This document shows positions 34,148 through 41,898 of a stretch of 64,000 nucleotides of DNA, piece by piece; the first letter of the stretch is position 1, and each line of letters opens with the position of its first letter. The stretch comes from Pseudomonas entomophila L48 (GTDB lineage Bacteria; Pseudomonadota; Gammaproteobacteria; Pseudomonadales; Pseudomonadaceae): the NCBI RefSeq assembly GCF_000026105.1, contig NC_008027.1, forward strand, positions 3,672,501-3,736,500. The letters run 5' to 3'. Both the position numbers and the translations under genes were made by a program. The notes under the pieces were generated by a model that did no database searches, had not been told where the DNA came from, and was given only the letters and a program-made list of their open reading frames with translations.

Positions 34148-36388
34148 ATGCACCAACGCCATCCACTTGCCCGCCAGATCAGCCTCGCGCTGCTGCTCGG
34201 CAGCACCGCCAGCCACACCTTCGCCGCCGCCGACAACAAGCCCGAACCGGCCCTGGAGACCGTCACCGTCACCGCCCAGCACCGCGAACAGACGCTGCAG
34301 GAAGTGCCGGTGGCCGTGTCGGCCATCAAGGGCACGCAACTGGTCGCCGACGGCGTGCGCGCAATGGGCGACATCACCACCTTCGTGCCCAACGCCTCGG
34401 CCAAGAACCCCGACGGCGACGGTCGCCCGCGCTGGTACATCCGCGGCCTGGGCACCGGCGACACTGGCGCGGCGACGGTCTACCCAGTGGGTATCTATGC
34501 CGACGACGTCTACCTCAACGCCCCCGTCGCCGGTGGCGGGCCGCTGTTCGACCTGGAGCGCATCGAGATCCTGCGCGGCCCGCAAGGCACCCTGTACGGC
34601 AAGAACACCACCGCCGGCGCGGTCAACGTGATCTCGAAGAAACCGACCTTCGACACCGACGGCTATGGCACGGTCGGCTTCGGCAGCAAGAACGAGCGCA
34701 TCCTCAACGGCGCCATCGGCGGCACCCTGGTGGACGAGAAACTGGCCGGGCGGGTATCGCTGTATTCCGAAGAGCGCGACGGCTTCCAGAACAACGACTA
34801 CGACGGCAACACCTACGGCGACGTGAACAAGAAGGCGGTGCGCGTGCAGTTCCTCGCCCAGCTCAACCCCGACCTCGACGCCCTGTTGAAACTCCACAGC
34901 CGCCAGTTCAAGGGCGACGGCAGCAACGGCTCATTGCCGGTGGGCCGCTACTACAACGTCGGCTACGAGCGCCCCAACGGCCGTGACATCTCGCTCAACG
35001 TCAACGAGGACTACCGCCTCGACCACGACGGTGCCTCGCTGACCTTCAATTGGTACCTGGGCGACTACACCCTGACCTCGATCAGCGCCTACGACTACAT
35101 CCGCAACCGCTCCACCACCGACGCCGACTACACCCCCTACGAAGTCAACGGCGCCGCGATCACCGACAACAGCTACCGCCAGTGGTCCCAGGAACTGCGC
35201 CTGGCCTCGCCGGAGGATCGCCCGCTGCACTGGCTGCTCGGTGCCCACTACTTCCACGAAGACCTCGACAGCGCCGCGCAGCGCATCGTCGCCCCAGGCC
35301 CGACACCCAACGGCACCGGCTCCAACCAGGTCGGCACCACGGCCTACCGCGATCTGGGCTTCGACCACTGTACCGACAGCTACGCGCTGTTCGGCAACGT
35401 CACCTATGAATTCACCGACGCCTTCAGCGTGACCGGCGGCCTGCGCTGGACCCAGGAGAAAAAAGACATCGACCTGGACCTGGTGCAACTGACCCGCGCC
35501 ACCGCCAACGGCCCGCTGATCCCCATCGCCGGTGCCGGCAGCAACGGCAACCGCCAGGAAGACAAGACCTGGGAGGCCTGGACCTACGACCTGACCCCGG
35601 AATACCGCATCAACGACAACCTGCGGGTGTTCTTCCGCTACGCCCATGGCTTTCGCTCCGGTGGCTTCAATACCGGGCTGTCCACCAGCCTGGCGCAGCT
35701 GACCACGGTCGACCCGGAAGAACTGGACGCCTACGAGCTGGGGCTCAAGTCCGAGTGGTTCGACCGGCGCCTGACGGTCAACGCCAACGTCTTCTACTAC
35801 GACTACTCGGACATCCAGGTGAACCTGCTGACGGTCAACGACGGCGTGCTCACCACCGCCCTGACCAACGGCGCCAAGGGCAAGGTCAAGGGCGCGGAGC
35901 TGGAGCTCGAAGGCCAGCCCACCGAACGCCTGCACCTGCGCGCGGCGCTGTCGTTCCTCGACACCGAGTACACCGACTTCAAGAACACCAACCCGACCAC
36001 CGGCGTGGTGACCGGCGACTACAGCGGCAACAGTTTCGTGCGCTCGCCGCGCAATGTGGTGTCGCTGGGGGCCGACTACACCCTGCCGCTGGACGTGCCC
36101 GGGCGTGTGGTGGCCGGTGGCGACGTGAGTTTCCGCGACAAGGAGTACTTCCTCGCCGACCGCCAGGGCAGCGCCGACGCGACCCTCAGCCAGCCGCACT
36201 ACACCTTGGCCAATGCGCGGCTGAGCTGGTTCAGCGCCGACGACAAGCTCAGCGTCACCGGTTTCGTCAACAACCTCACCGACCGCCGCTACCAGGTGCA
36301 TGGCCGGCCCAACGGTGGCGCCGGGCAGTACGTGATCACCTACGGCGATCCACGCACGGTCGGTCTGAGCGTCACCAGCCGGTTCTGA
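34148..36388 (+). CDS. TonB-dependent outer-membrane receptor 1
   Basis: A 746-residue receptor with a signal peptide (SLALLLGSTASHTFAA), TonB box region (LETVTVTAQHREQTLQEVP), plug domain (DLERIEILRGPQGTLYGKNT) and a 22-strand barrel ending in Phe (VTSRF). The plug motif places it in the broad FecA-like/pesticin-receptor group rather than siderophore receptors. GGGGAG precedes the ATG by about 8 nt. A sigma-54 promoter and the downstream ABC importer suggest it imports an organosulfur compound across the outer membrane. Confidence 0.88.
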   Translation: MHQRHPLARQISLALLLGSTASHTFAAADNKPEPALETVTVTAQHREQTLQEVPVAVSAIKGTQLVADGVRAMGDITTFVPNASAKNPDGDGRPRWYIRGLGTGDTGAATVYPVGIYADDVYLNAPVAGGGPLFDLERIEILRGPQGTLYGKNTTAGAVNVISKKPTFDTDGYGTVGFGSKNERILNGAIGGTLVDEKLAGRVSLYSEERDGFQNNDYDGNTYGDVNKKAVRVQFLAQLNPDLDALLKLHSRQFKGDGSNGSLPVGRYYNVGYERPNGRDISLNVNEDYRLDHDGASLTFNWYLGDYTLTSISAYDYIRNRSTTDADYTPYEVNGAAITDNSYRQWSQELRLASPEDRPLHWLLGAHYFHEDLDSAAQRIVAPGPTPNGTGSNQVGTTAYRDLGFDHCTDSYALFGNVTYEFTDAFSVTGGLRWTQEKKDIDLDLVQLTRATANGPLIPIAGAGSNGNRQEDKTWEAWTYDLTPEYRINDNLRVFFRYAHGFRSGGFNTGLSTSLAQLTTVDPEELDAYELGLKSEWFDRRLTVNANVFYYDYSDIQVNLLTVNDGVLTTALTNGAKGKVKGAELELEGQPTERLHLRAALSFLDTEYTDFKNTNPTTGVVTGDYSGNSFVRSPRNVVSLGADYTLPLDVPGRVVAGGDVSFRDKEYFLADRQGSADATLSQPHYTLANARLSWFSADDKLSVTGFVNNLTDRRYQVHGRPNGGAGQYVITYGDPRTVGLSVTSRF

Positions 36389-36401
36389 CTTTCTGCCCTT
36401 G

Positions 36402-36421
36402 GGGCTGCTGCGCAGCCCTTT
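36402..36421 (+). terminator. Hairpin after TonB receptor 1
   Basis: GGGCTGC and GCAGCCC arms with a 3-nt loop and a following TTT, 13 nt after the stop. Confidence 0.55.
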
Positions 36422-36624
36422 CGCGACGCAAGGCCGCTCCCACAGTGACCTCGGGAAACCTGAGCCCCACTGCAAACCTGTAGGAGCCAGCCTTGCTGGC
36501 GATGCCCGGCAAGGCCGGGCCAAGGGCACTCGGTGATCTATGCCTGCTAGGCCAGCTTCCACAAAGAAGACAGTTGCTCCCACAGGGAGCGCGCAATCCT
36601 TGTGGGAGCGGCCTTGCGTCGCGA
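36421..36624. repeat. REP cluster between the two TonB receptor genes
   Basis: A 24-bp REP arm at 36421-36444 is the exact reverse complement of 36601-36624, with a TGTAGGAGCCAGC unit (about 36480-36503) and further short stems between. Possible weak barrier to read-through between the receptors. Confidence 0.85.
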
Positions 36625-36668
36625 GAGGGCCTCGCAGAGGCCCCACTGCCATTAAAAAGGACACCCCC

Positions 36669-39101
36669 ATGCCCCACCTCACCCCCTTGGCCCTGAGCCT
36701 GGCCATCGGCAGCCTCGCCCTGCCCGCCCTCGCCGCCGCCCCACTCGACACCGTAGTCGTGGTCGGCACCCACCGCAGCGACCTCACCGCCCTGCAGAGC
36801 GCCGCCCCGGTGGACGTGCTCAGAGGCGAGAAGCTCCAACAGACCGGCGCCCAGGACCTGTCCGGCGCCCTCACCGCCCTGTCACCCTCGTTCAACTACC
36901 CCCAGTCGCCACAAGGCGCCTTCGCCGGCTCCATCGCCCAGGGCGCCTCGCTGCGTGGCCTGGCCTCCGACCAAGTGCTGGTGCTGGTCAACGGCAAGCG
37001 CCGCCACACCAGCGCCAACGTCACCCGCCAGGGCCTGGTCAATGGCCGCGGCGCGGCGGCGGTGGACCTGAGCCTGATCCCGCTGTCAGCCGTGGAGCGG
37101 GTCGAGATCCTGCGCGACGGTGCCGCCGCCCAGTACGGCTCGGACGCCATCGCCGGGGTGATCAACATCGTGCTCAAGGAACGCGACGACGGCGGCAACA
37201 TCGGCTACCGCTTCGGCGGCTACGACAAAGGCGATGGCCTGCAACGCAAACTCAGCGGCTGGAAGGGCCTCGCCCTGCCCAACGACGGCTTCCTCACCCT
37301 GGCCTTCGACGCCGGCAGCCAGGACCCGGCCAGCGACACCCGCGACGACAACCGGTTGTTCTACCCCGGGTCCACCAGCACCAACACCCCGCGCGAGCAG
37401 AACAATCGCTACCGCAACTGGCGCTGGGGCTCGGGCAATGTCTCGGACCAGTACAACGTCACCGCCAATGCCGAGATGGGCCTGGGCGAAGGCCTGAGCG
37501 CCTATGGCCTGGCCACCTATGCGCACAAGAACACCGACGCCGAGAACTTCTTCGACCCGCCCACCACCCTGCGCAACAACTATGGCAGCGTGGCCCTGGC
37601 CCGCTACCCGGACGGGCGCCTGCCGATCACCCGCTACAGCCTTGAGGACTATGCCGTCACCGGCGGCCTGCGCTACGAGGACGAGACGCTCGGTCACTTC
37701 GACCTGGCGCTGAACCACGGCAACAACCGCCTCGACTCCACCGACCGCGACGCCATCAACCCCAGCTGGGGCAGCGCCAGCGCCTCGACGATCTACACCG
37801 GCCGGCGCGAGGCCGACCAGACCAACCTTACATTGGACTGGACCCGCGACTTCGCCACCGACCTGCTGTTCAAGCCACTCACCGTGTCCGCCGGCCTGGC
37901 CTGGCGCGAGGAGAACTACCAACTCACGGCCGGTGATGCCCAAGGCTGGCAGAACGGCCCCCTGTTCAACACCGTCGACCCGCTGACCGGGCGACGCATC
38001 CCTGGCTATTACTCGGGCATCACCCAGGTGGACGCCGCCTCGCTGGATCGCCGGGTGATCGGCGCCTACTTCGACCTCGAAGGGCAGCTCAGCGAGAAAC
38101 TCCAGGCCGGTTTCGCCCTGCGCAGCGAGCACTACTCGGACTTCGGCGACACCACCAACGGCAAGCTGTCGCTGCGCTACGACTTCACCCCCGAGATCGC
38201 GGCCCGGGCCAGTGCCAGCACCGGCTATCGCGCACCGTCGCTGGTGCAGGCGGGGCTGTCATCGTTCAGCGTGCAGGTGGTCGAGCAACCACCGGGCAGC
38301 GGCAACTGGGTCGAGGTGCAGCAGCGCACCCTGCGCGCCGACAGCCCCGAGGCACGGTTGCTCGGCGGCAAGGCGCTCAAGCCGGAGGAGTCGACCAACT
38401 TCTCCGTGGGCCTGGTGTGGCGCCCACTGCCCAACGCCTCGTTGACCGTCGACGCCTACCGTATCGACATCGACAACCGTATCACCCTCTCCGACCAGTT
38501 GCCGGCCGCAGTGGTCGGGCCGATCTTCGCCGGCACGCCCTACGCCAATATCCAGAGCGCGGCGTTCTACACCAACATCGCCGACACCCGCACCGACGGC
38601 ATCGAGCTGGCCGGCCACTACCAGCTCGACCTCGGCGCCTGGGGCCGGCTCGACCTCAACGGTGGCTATGCCCGCAGCAACACCCGCATCACCGGGCTGG
38701 ACGATGTGGGCGGCATCCCCGGCAACCAGATCATCGGCCGCAACACCCAAGGGCTGATCGAGGACGGTACGCCCAAGGACAAACTGACCCTGGGCGCCAA
38801 CTGGCTGTACGACGGCTGGAGCGTGACCGTGGCCCAGCGCCGTTATGGCCAGTGGCAGAACCGCAACGCCGCCAACCCGGCCCTGGACCAGACCTTCGGC
38901 GCACAGTGGGTGACCGACCTCGATGTAGCCTACCGCTTCGGCCTGGGGCTGACCCTGTCGGTGGGTGCGATCAACCTGTTCGACAGCCACCCGGACAAGC
39001 TCGAAGGCGCGCAGCTGTATGGCGTGCAGAAGTACTCGATCACCAGCCCCGAAGGCGCACAGGGCGCGTTCTACTACACCAGCCTCAGCTACGACTTCTG
39101 A
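36669..39101 (+). CDS. TonB-dependent outer-membrane receptor 2
   Basis: An 810-residue receptor with signal peptide (LALSLAIGSLALPALAAA), TonB box (LDTVVVVGTHRSD), plug (ERVEILRDGAAAQYGSDAIA) and a C-terminal barrel ending in Phe (YTSLSYDF). The GAAAQYGSDAIAGV plug motif is typical of CirA/BtuB-like receptors that do not necessarily take siderophores. AAGGA is 8 nt before the ATG; an in-frame ATG at 36540 lies in the REP region and was rejected. It precedes the sulfonate-type ABC genes, supporting a role in organosulfur uptake. No sigma-54 element was found for it. Confidence 0.88.
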   Translation: MPHLTPLALSLAIGSLALPALAAAPLDTVVVVGTHRSDLTALQSAAPVDVLRGEKLQQTGAQDLSGALTALSPSFNYPQSPQGAFAGSIAQGASLRGLASDQVLVLVNGKRRHTSANVTRQGLVNGRGAAAVDLSLIPLSAVERVEILRDGAAAQYGSDAIAGVINIVLKERDDGGNIGYRFGGYDKGDGLQRKLSGWKGLALPNDGFLTLAFDAGSQDPASDTRDDNRLFYPGSTSTNTPREQNNRYRNWRWGSGNVSDQYNVTANAEMGLGEGLSAYGLATYAHKNTDAENFFDPPTTLRNNYGSVALARYPDGRLPITRYSLEDYAVTGGLRYEDETLGHFDLALNHGNNRLDSTDRDAINPSWGSASASTIYTGRREADQTNLTLDWTRDFATDLLFKPLTVSAGLAWREENYQLTAGDAQGWQNGPLFNTVDPLTGRRIPGYYSGITQVDAASLDRRVIGAYFDLEGQLSEKLQAGFALRSEHYSDFGDTTNGKLSLRYDFTPEIAARASASTGYRAPSLVQAGLSSFSVQVVEQPPGSGNWVEVQQRTLRADSPEARLLGGKALKPEESTNFSVGLVWRPLPNASLTVDAYRIDIDNRITLSDQLPAAVVGPIFAGTPYANIQSAAFYTNIADTRTDGIELAGHYQLDLGAWGRLDLNGGYARSNTRITGLDDVGGIPGNQIIGRNTQGLIEDGTPKDKLTLGANWLYDGWSVTVAQRRYGQWQNRNAANPALDQTFGAQWVTDLDVAYRFGLGLTLSVGAINLFDSHPDKLEGAQLYGVQKYSITSPEGAQGAFYYTSLSYDF

Positions 39102-39115
39102 TTTCTCCCATCCCC

Positions 39116-39204
39116 TGTAGGAGCCAGCTTGCTGGCGAACCCGGCACAACGCCTACCCGACCAGACACCGCGTTGCGCCCTTCGCCAGCAAGCTGGCTCC
39201 TACA
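39116..39204. repeat. Paired REP elements
   Basis: TGTAGGAGCCAGCTTGCTGGCG and its complement in inverted orientation after the second receptor gene. Confidence 0.9.
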
Positions 39205-39245
39205 GAGGCCAGTGCTGACTCACTGCTTCTCTATCAACACTGCAC

Positions 39246-39261
39246 TGCTGCCCTGCCAGCA
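39246..39261 (+). promoter_or_regulatory. Candidate SfnR site, TGCTG-N6-CAGCA
   Basis: Perfect inverted repeat with spacer CCCTGC, 41 nt upstream of the -24 element at 39303. Same spacing class as 19206. Confidence 0.5.
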
Positions 39262-39301
39262 CGTCCATCCGATCACCCCCGGAATCAAGGCCCGCCGCCG
39301 C

Positions 39302-39317
39302 TGGCACAGCTCTTGCG
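39302..39317 (+). promoter_or_regulatory. Sigma-54 (-24/-12) promoter
   Basis: TGGCACAGCTCTTGCG with GG (39303-39304) and GC (39315-39316) 10 nt apart, 36 nt before the first permease ATG. Confidence 0.75.
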
Positions 39318-39352
39318 ATAGCCCATCACCACCCGTCACCCCAAGGCCCGCC

Positions 39353-40114
39353 ATGCCACCGCTCAACGCCCTCACCTGGCTGATCTCTCCCCTCGCCCTG
39401 CTCGCCCTGTGGGCCGGGGTCGCCGCTGCCGGGCTGTTCCCGGCCAACCTGCTGGTACCACCAATGGAGGTCTGGCGCAGCTTCGCCGACCTGCTGGCCA
39501 CCGGCGAGCTACAGGAGCACCTGCTCGGCAGCCTGTCGCGCCTGGGTCTGGGCTTTGCCGGCGGCGCCCTGGCGGGCCTGGCATTCGGTACCGCCATGGC
39601 CCTGTCGCGCACGGTCGAGGCCTACTGCTCGCCGCTGTTTCACACTGTGCGCCAAGTCCCCAGCATCGCCCTGATCCCGATGCTGGTCCTGCTGCTGGGC
39701 ATCGACGAGACATTCAAGGTGGTCATCGTCGCCAAGACCGCGTTCTTCCCCGTGGCCCTGGCCACCGTCGAAGGCATCCGCGCCATACCACGCAACCATT
39801 TCGAGGTGGCCGCGGTGTACCGCCTGCCCTGGCCGACCCTGGTCGGGCGCATCGCCTTGCCTGCGGCAGTGCCAGCCATCGTCACCGGCATCCGCGTCGC
39901 CCTGACCCGCGCCTGGGTGGTGCTGGTGGCCTGCGAGCTGTTGGCCGCCGACAGCGGCCTGGGGCAGATGATCGAGATGGGCCGGCAGATGCTGCGCATC
40001 GATGTGGTGATGGTCGGCGTGGTGCTCACCGGAGTGATCGGCTTCGCCCTGGACTTCTCGTTGCGCCGCCTGGAGCGGCGCCTGTCCGGTTGGCAAGCGG
40101 TCGGGAGGTCGTGA
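39353..40114 (+). CDS. ABC importer permease 1, SsuC/TauC-like
   Basis: A 253-residue inner-membrane permease with about six spans and the EAA-type loop (EVAAVYRLPWPTLVGRIALPAAVPAIVTGIRVALTRAWV). It belongs to the sulfonate/nitrate/taurine permease family. The start was placed at 39353 behind a sigma-54 promoter. The stop overlaps the second permease start (TGATG). Having two different permeases rather than one homodimer is unusual for the Ssu/Tau type. Confidence 0.88.
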   Translation: MPPLNALTWLISPLALLALWAGVAAAGLFPANLLVPPMEVWRSFADLLATGELQEHLLGSLSRLGLGFAGGALAGLAFGTAMALSRTVEAYCSPLFHTVRQVPSIALIPMLVLLLGIDETFKVVIVAKTAFFPVALATVEGIRAIPRNHFEVAAVYRLPWPTLVGRIALPAAVPAIVTGIRVALTRAWVVLVACELLAADSGLGQMIEMGRQMLRIDVVMVGVVLTGVIGFALDFSLRRLERRLSGWQAVGRS

Positions 40115-40860
40115 TGAAACTGCGCGGTCTACTGTTGCCGTTGCTGCTGATCGCAGCCTGGGAATACGCCTCACGCCAGAATGCCGTGGGGGCCTACGCC
40201 TTCGTCCCGCTGTCGTTGATCGGTGGCGCCTTCATCGAGCTGCTGGGCAACGGCGAGTTGCTGGTGAACCTGCTGGCGAGCCTCGCACGCACCAGCATCG
40301 GCTTGCTGCTGGGGATCCTCGGTGGCGTCAGCCTGGGCGCGCTGATGGCGCTGTCACCGCTGGCCAACCGCCTGATCGCCCCGCTGTTCCACGCCCTGCG
40401 CCAGGTACCGATGCTTGGCTGGATCCCGCTGATCGCCCTGTGGCTGGGCAATGGCGAAGCCGCCAAGCTGCTCATCGTCAGCTTGGCGGCGTTCTACCCG
40501 ATGGTGCTCAACACCTTCGAAGGCCTGCGCCAGGTCGATACGCGCCACCGCGAGGTCGGCCAGGTGCTGGCCCTCGACCGCTGGCAGCAGTTGCGCCTGG
40601 TGCTGCTGCCCGCCGCCCTACCAAGCATCGCCACCGGCGTGCTGCAGGCCCTGGCCTTCGCCTGGGTCACGGCGGTGGGCAGCGAGCTGTTCCTCGCCTC
40701 CGGCGCCGGGCTCGGCAACCTGATGATGAACGCCGAGGCCGGGGCACGCATGGAGATCATCGTGATCTGCGTGCTGTGCATCGGCCTGTGCGGCTACCTG
40801 ATGACCTGGCTGTCCACCCTGCTCGCCCGCCGCCTGCTGCGCTGGCGCCCCACCCGTTGA
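40114..40860 (+). CDS. ABC importer permease 2, SsuC/TauC-like
   Basis: A 248-residue permease of the same family with its own EAA loop (REVGQVLALDRWQQLRLVLLPAALPSIATGV). GGAGG lies 6 nt before the ATG, inside the end of permease 1. Probably forms a heterodimer with permease 1; the ATPase gene follows 11 nt later. Confidence 0.88.
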   Translation: MKLRGLLLPLLLIAAWEYASRQNAVGAYAFVPLSLIGGAFIELLGNGELLVNLLASLARTSIGLLLGILGGVSLGALMALSPLANRLIAPLFHALRQVPMLGWIPLIALWLGNGEAAKLLIVSLAAFYPMVLNTFEGLRQVDTRHREVGQVLALDRWQQLRLVLLPAALPSIATGVLQALAFAWVTAVGSELFLASGAGLGNLMMNAEAGARMEIIVICVLCIGLCGYLMTWLSTLLARRLLRWRPTR

Positions 40861-40871
40861 AAGGCCCGACC

Positions 40872-41663
40872 ATGAACGCGATCGCCCACGCTTTCCCCGC
40901 CCACGTGCACACCGGCGCGCTGAGCATCCGCAACCTGAGCAAGACCTACCCGCTTCAAGGCCAGGCCATGCCGGTGCTGCAAGGCATCGACCTGGACATC
41001 CACCCGGGTGAGTTCGTCAGCATTCTCGGCGCCAGCGGCTGTGGCAAGTCCACCCTGCTACGCCTGATCGTTGGCCTCGACCCGGACTATCAAGGGCAGA
41101 TCCTGCTCGACGGCCAGCCAGTGAGCGGGCCAGGCCTCGAGCGCGGCATCGTGTTCCAGGACCATCGTTTGTTCCCCTGGATGACCCTGCGACAGAACAT
41201 CGCCCTGGCGCTGAAGAACCACGACCTGCCTACCGCCGAGAAAGCACGGCGGGTCGACGAGCATATCGCCCTGGTCGGCCTGCAAGGCTATGAACAGGCC
41301 TACCCGCACCAGCTTTCCGGCGGCATGGCCCAGCGCGGCGCCATCGCCCGGGCGCTGGTGAACAAGCCCAAGGTACTGCTGCTCGACGAGCCGTTCGGCG
41401 CCCTCGACGCCCTGACCCGCGTGCGCCTGCAGCAGGAGCTGCAACGGATCTGGGTGCAGGAGCGCTGCACGGTGATCATGGTCACCCACGATATCGAAGA
41501 GGCGCTTTACCTGGGTGACCGGGTGATCGTGATGGACGCCCACCCGGGGCGGATCGGTGAACAGGTGCAGCTGGAGCTGCCCCACCCGCGCGAACGCAAC
41601 GACGGCCTGTTGCAGCACTACAAGCAGCGGCTGCTGGCGCAACTGGTTGCCAAGCTGCCCTGA
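40872..41663 (+). CDS. ABC importer ATPase, SsuB/TauB-like
   Basis: A 263-residue ATPase with Walker A (GASGCGKST), Q-loop (FQDHRLFPWMT), signature (LSGGMAQRGAIARAL), Walker B (LLLDEPFGALD) and the switch His (VTHDIEEAL). The GIVFQDHRLFPWMTL Q-loop and DHR motif are shared with SsuB/TauB. It completes a permease-permease-ATPase importer that lacks its own binding protein; the SsuA-like protein at 13245 is the best candidate. Confidence 0.9.
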   Translation: MNAIAHAFPAHVHTGALSIRNLSKTYPLQGQAMPVLQGIDLDIHPGEFVSILGASGCGKSTLLRLIVGLDPDYQGQILLDGQPVSGPGLERGIVFQDHRLFPWMTLRQNIALALKNHDLPTAEKARRVDEHIALVGLQGYEQAYPHQLSGGMAQRGAIARALVNKPKVLLLDEPFGALDALTRVRLQQELQRIWVQERCTVIMVTHDIEEALYLGDRVIVMDAHPGRIGEQVQLELPHPRERNDGLLQHYKQRLLAQLVAKLP

Positions 41664-41680
41664 GTGCAGTGTTGTGGCTC

Positions 41681-41750
41681 GTTCGCCAGCAAGGCTGGCT
41701 CCTACAAAGTACGGGGTGGTCACCCGTAGGAGCCAGCCTTGCTGGCGATG
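41681..41750. repeat. Paired REP elements
   Basis: TTCGCCAGCAAGGCTGGCTCC and GTAGGAGCCAGCCTTGCTGGC in inverted orientation after the importer operon. The rest of the gap to 41899 holds short stems (GCCCGGCATCGCCGGGC) only. Confidence 0.88.
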
Positions 41751-41898
41751 CCCGGCATCGCCGGGCGCGATTGGACATCCCGCGCAGCCTTCGGCCGAAT
41801 TGCGCAGGCTTTTGCGCGATTGCGGCATCTGTAACATTCAGTTTCATATATCGCCCCAACAGTAGCCTCCTCAATGCATCCCCAACGAGGCCACTGCC

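Noticed and set aside
36540..36668. Upstream start for TonB receptor 2
   Set aside because: The extension is translated REP sequence and lacks a ribosome binding site; the signal peptide begins at 36669.
36389..36668. Sigma-54 promoter for TonB receptor 2
   Set aside because: No GG-N10-GC element of the TGGCA type was found in this gap.
34931..36895. 654-aa minus-strand frame opposite TonB receptor 1
   Set aside because: Antisense shadow; the receptor on the plus strand has signal peptide, plug and barrel.
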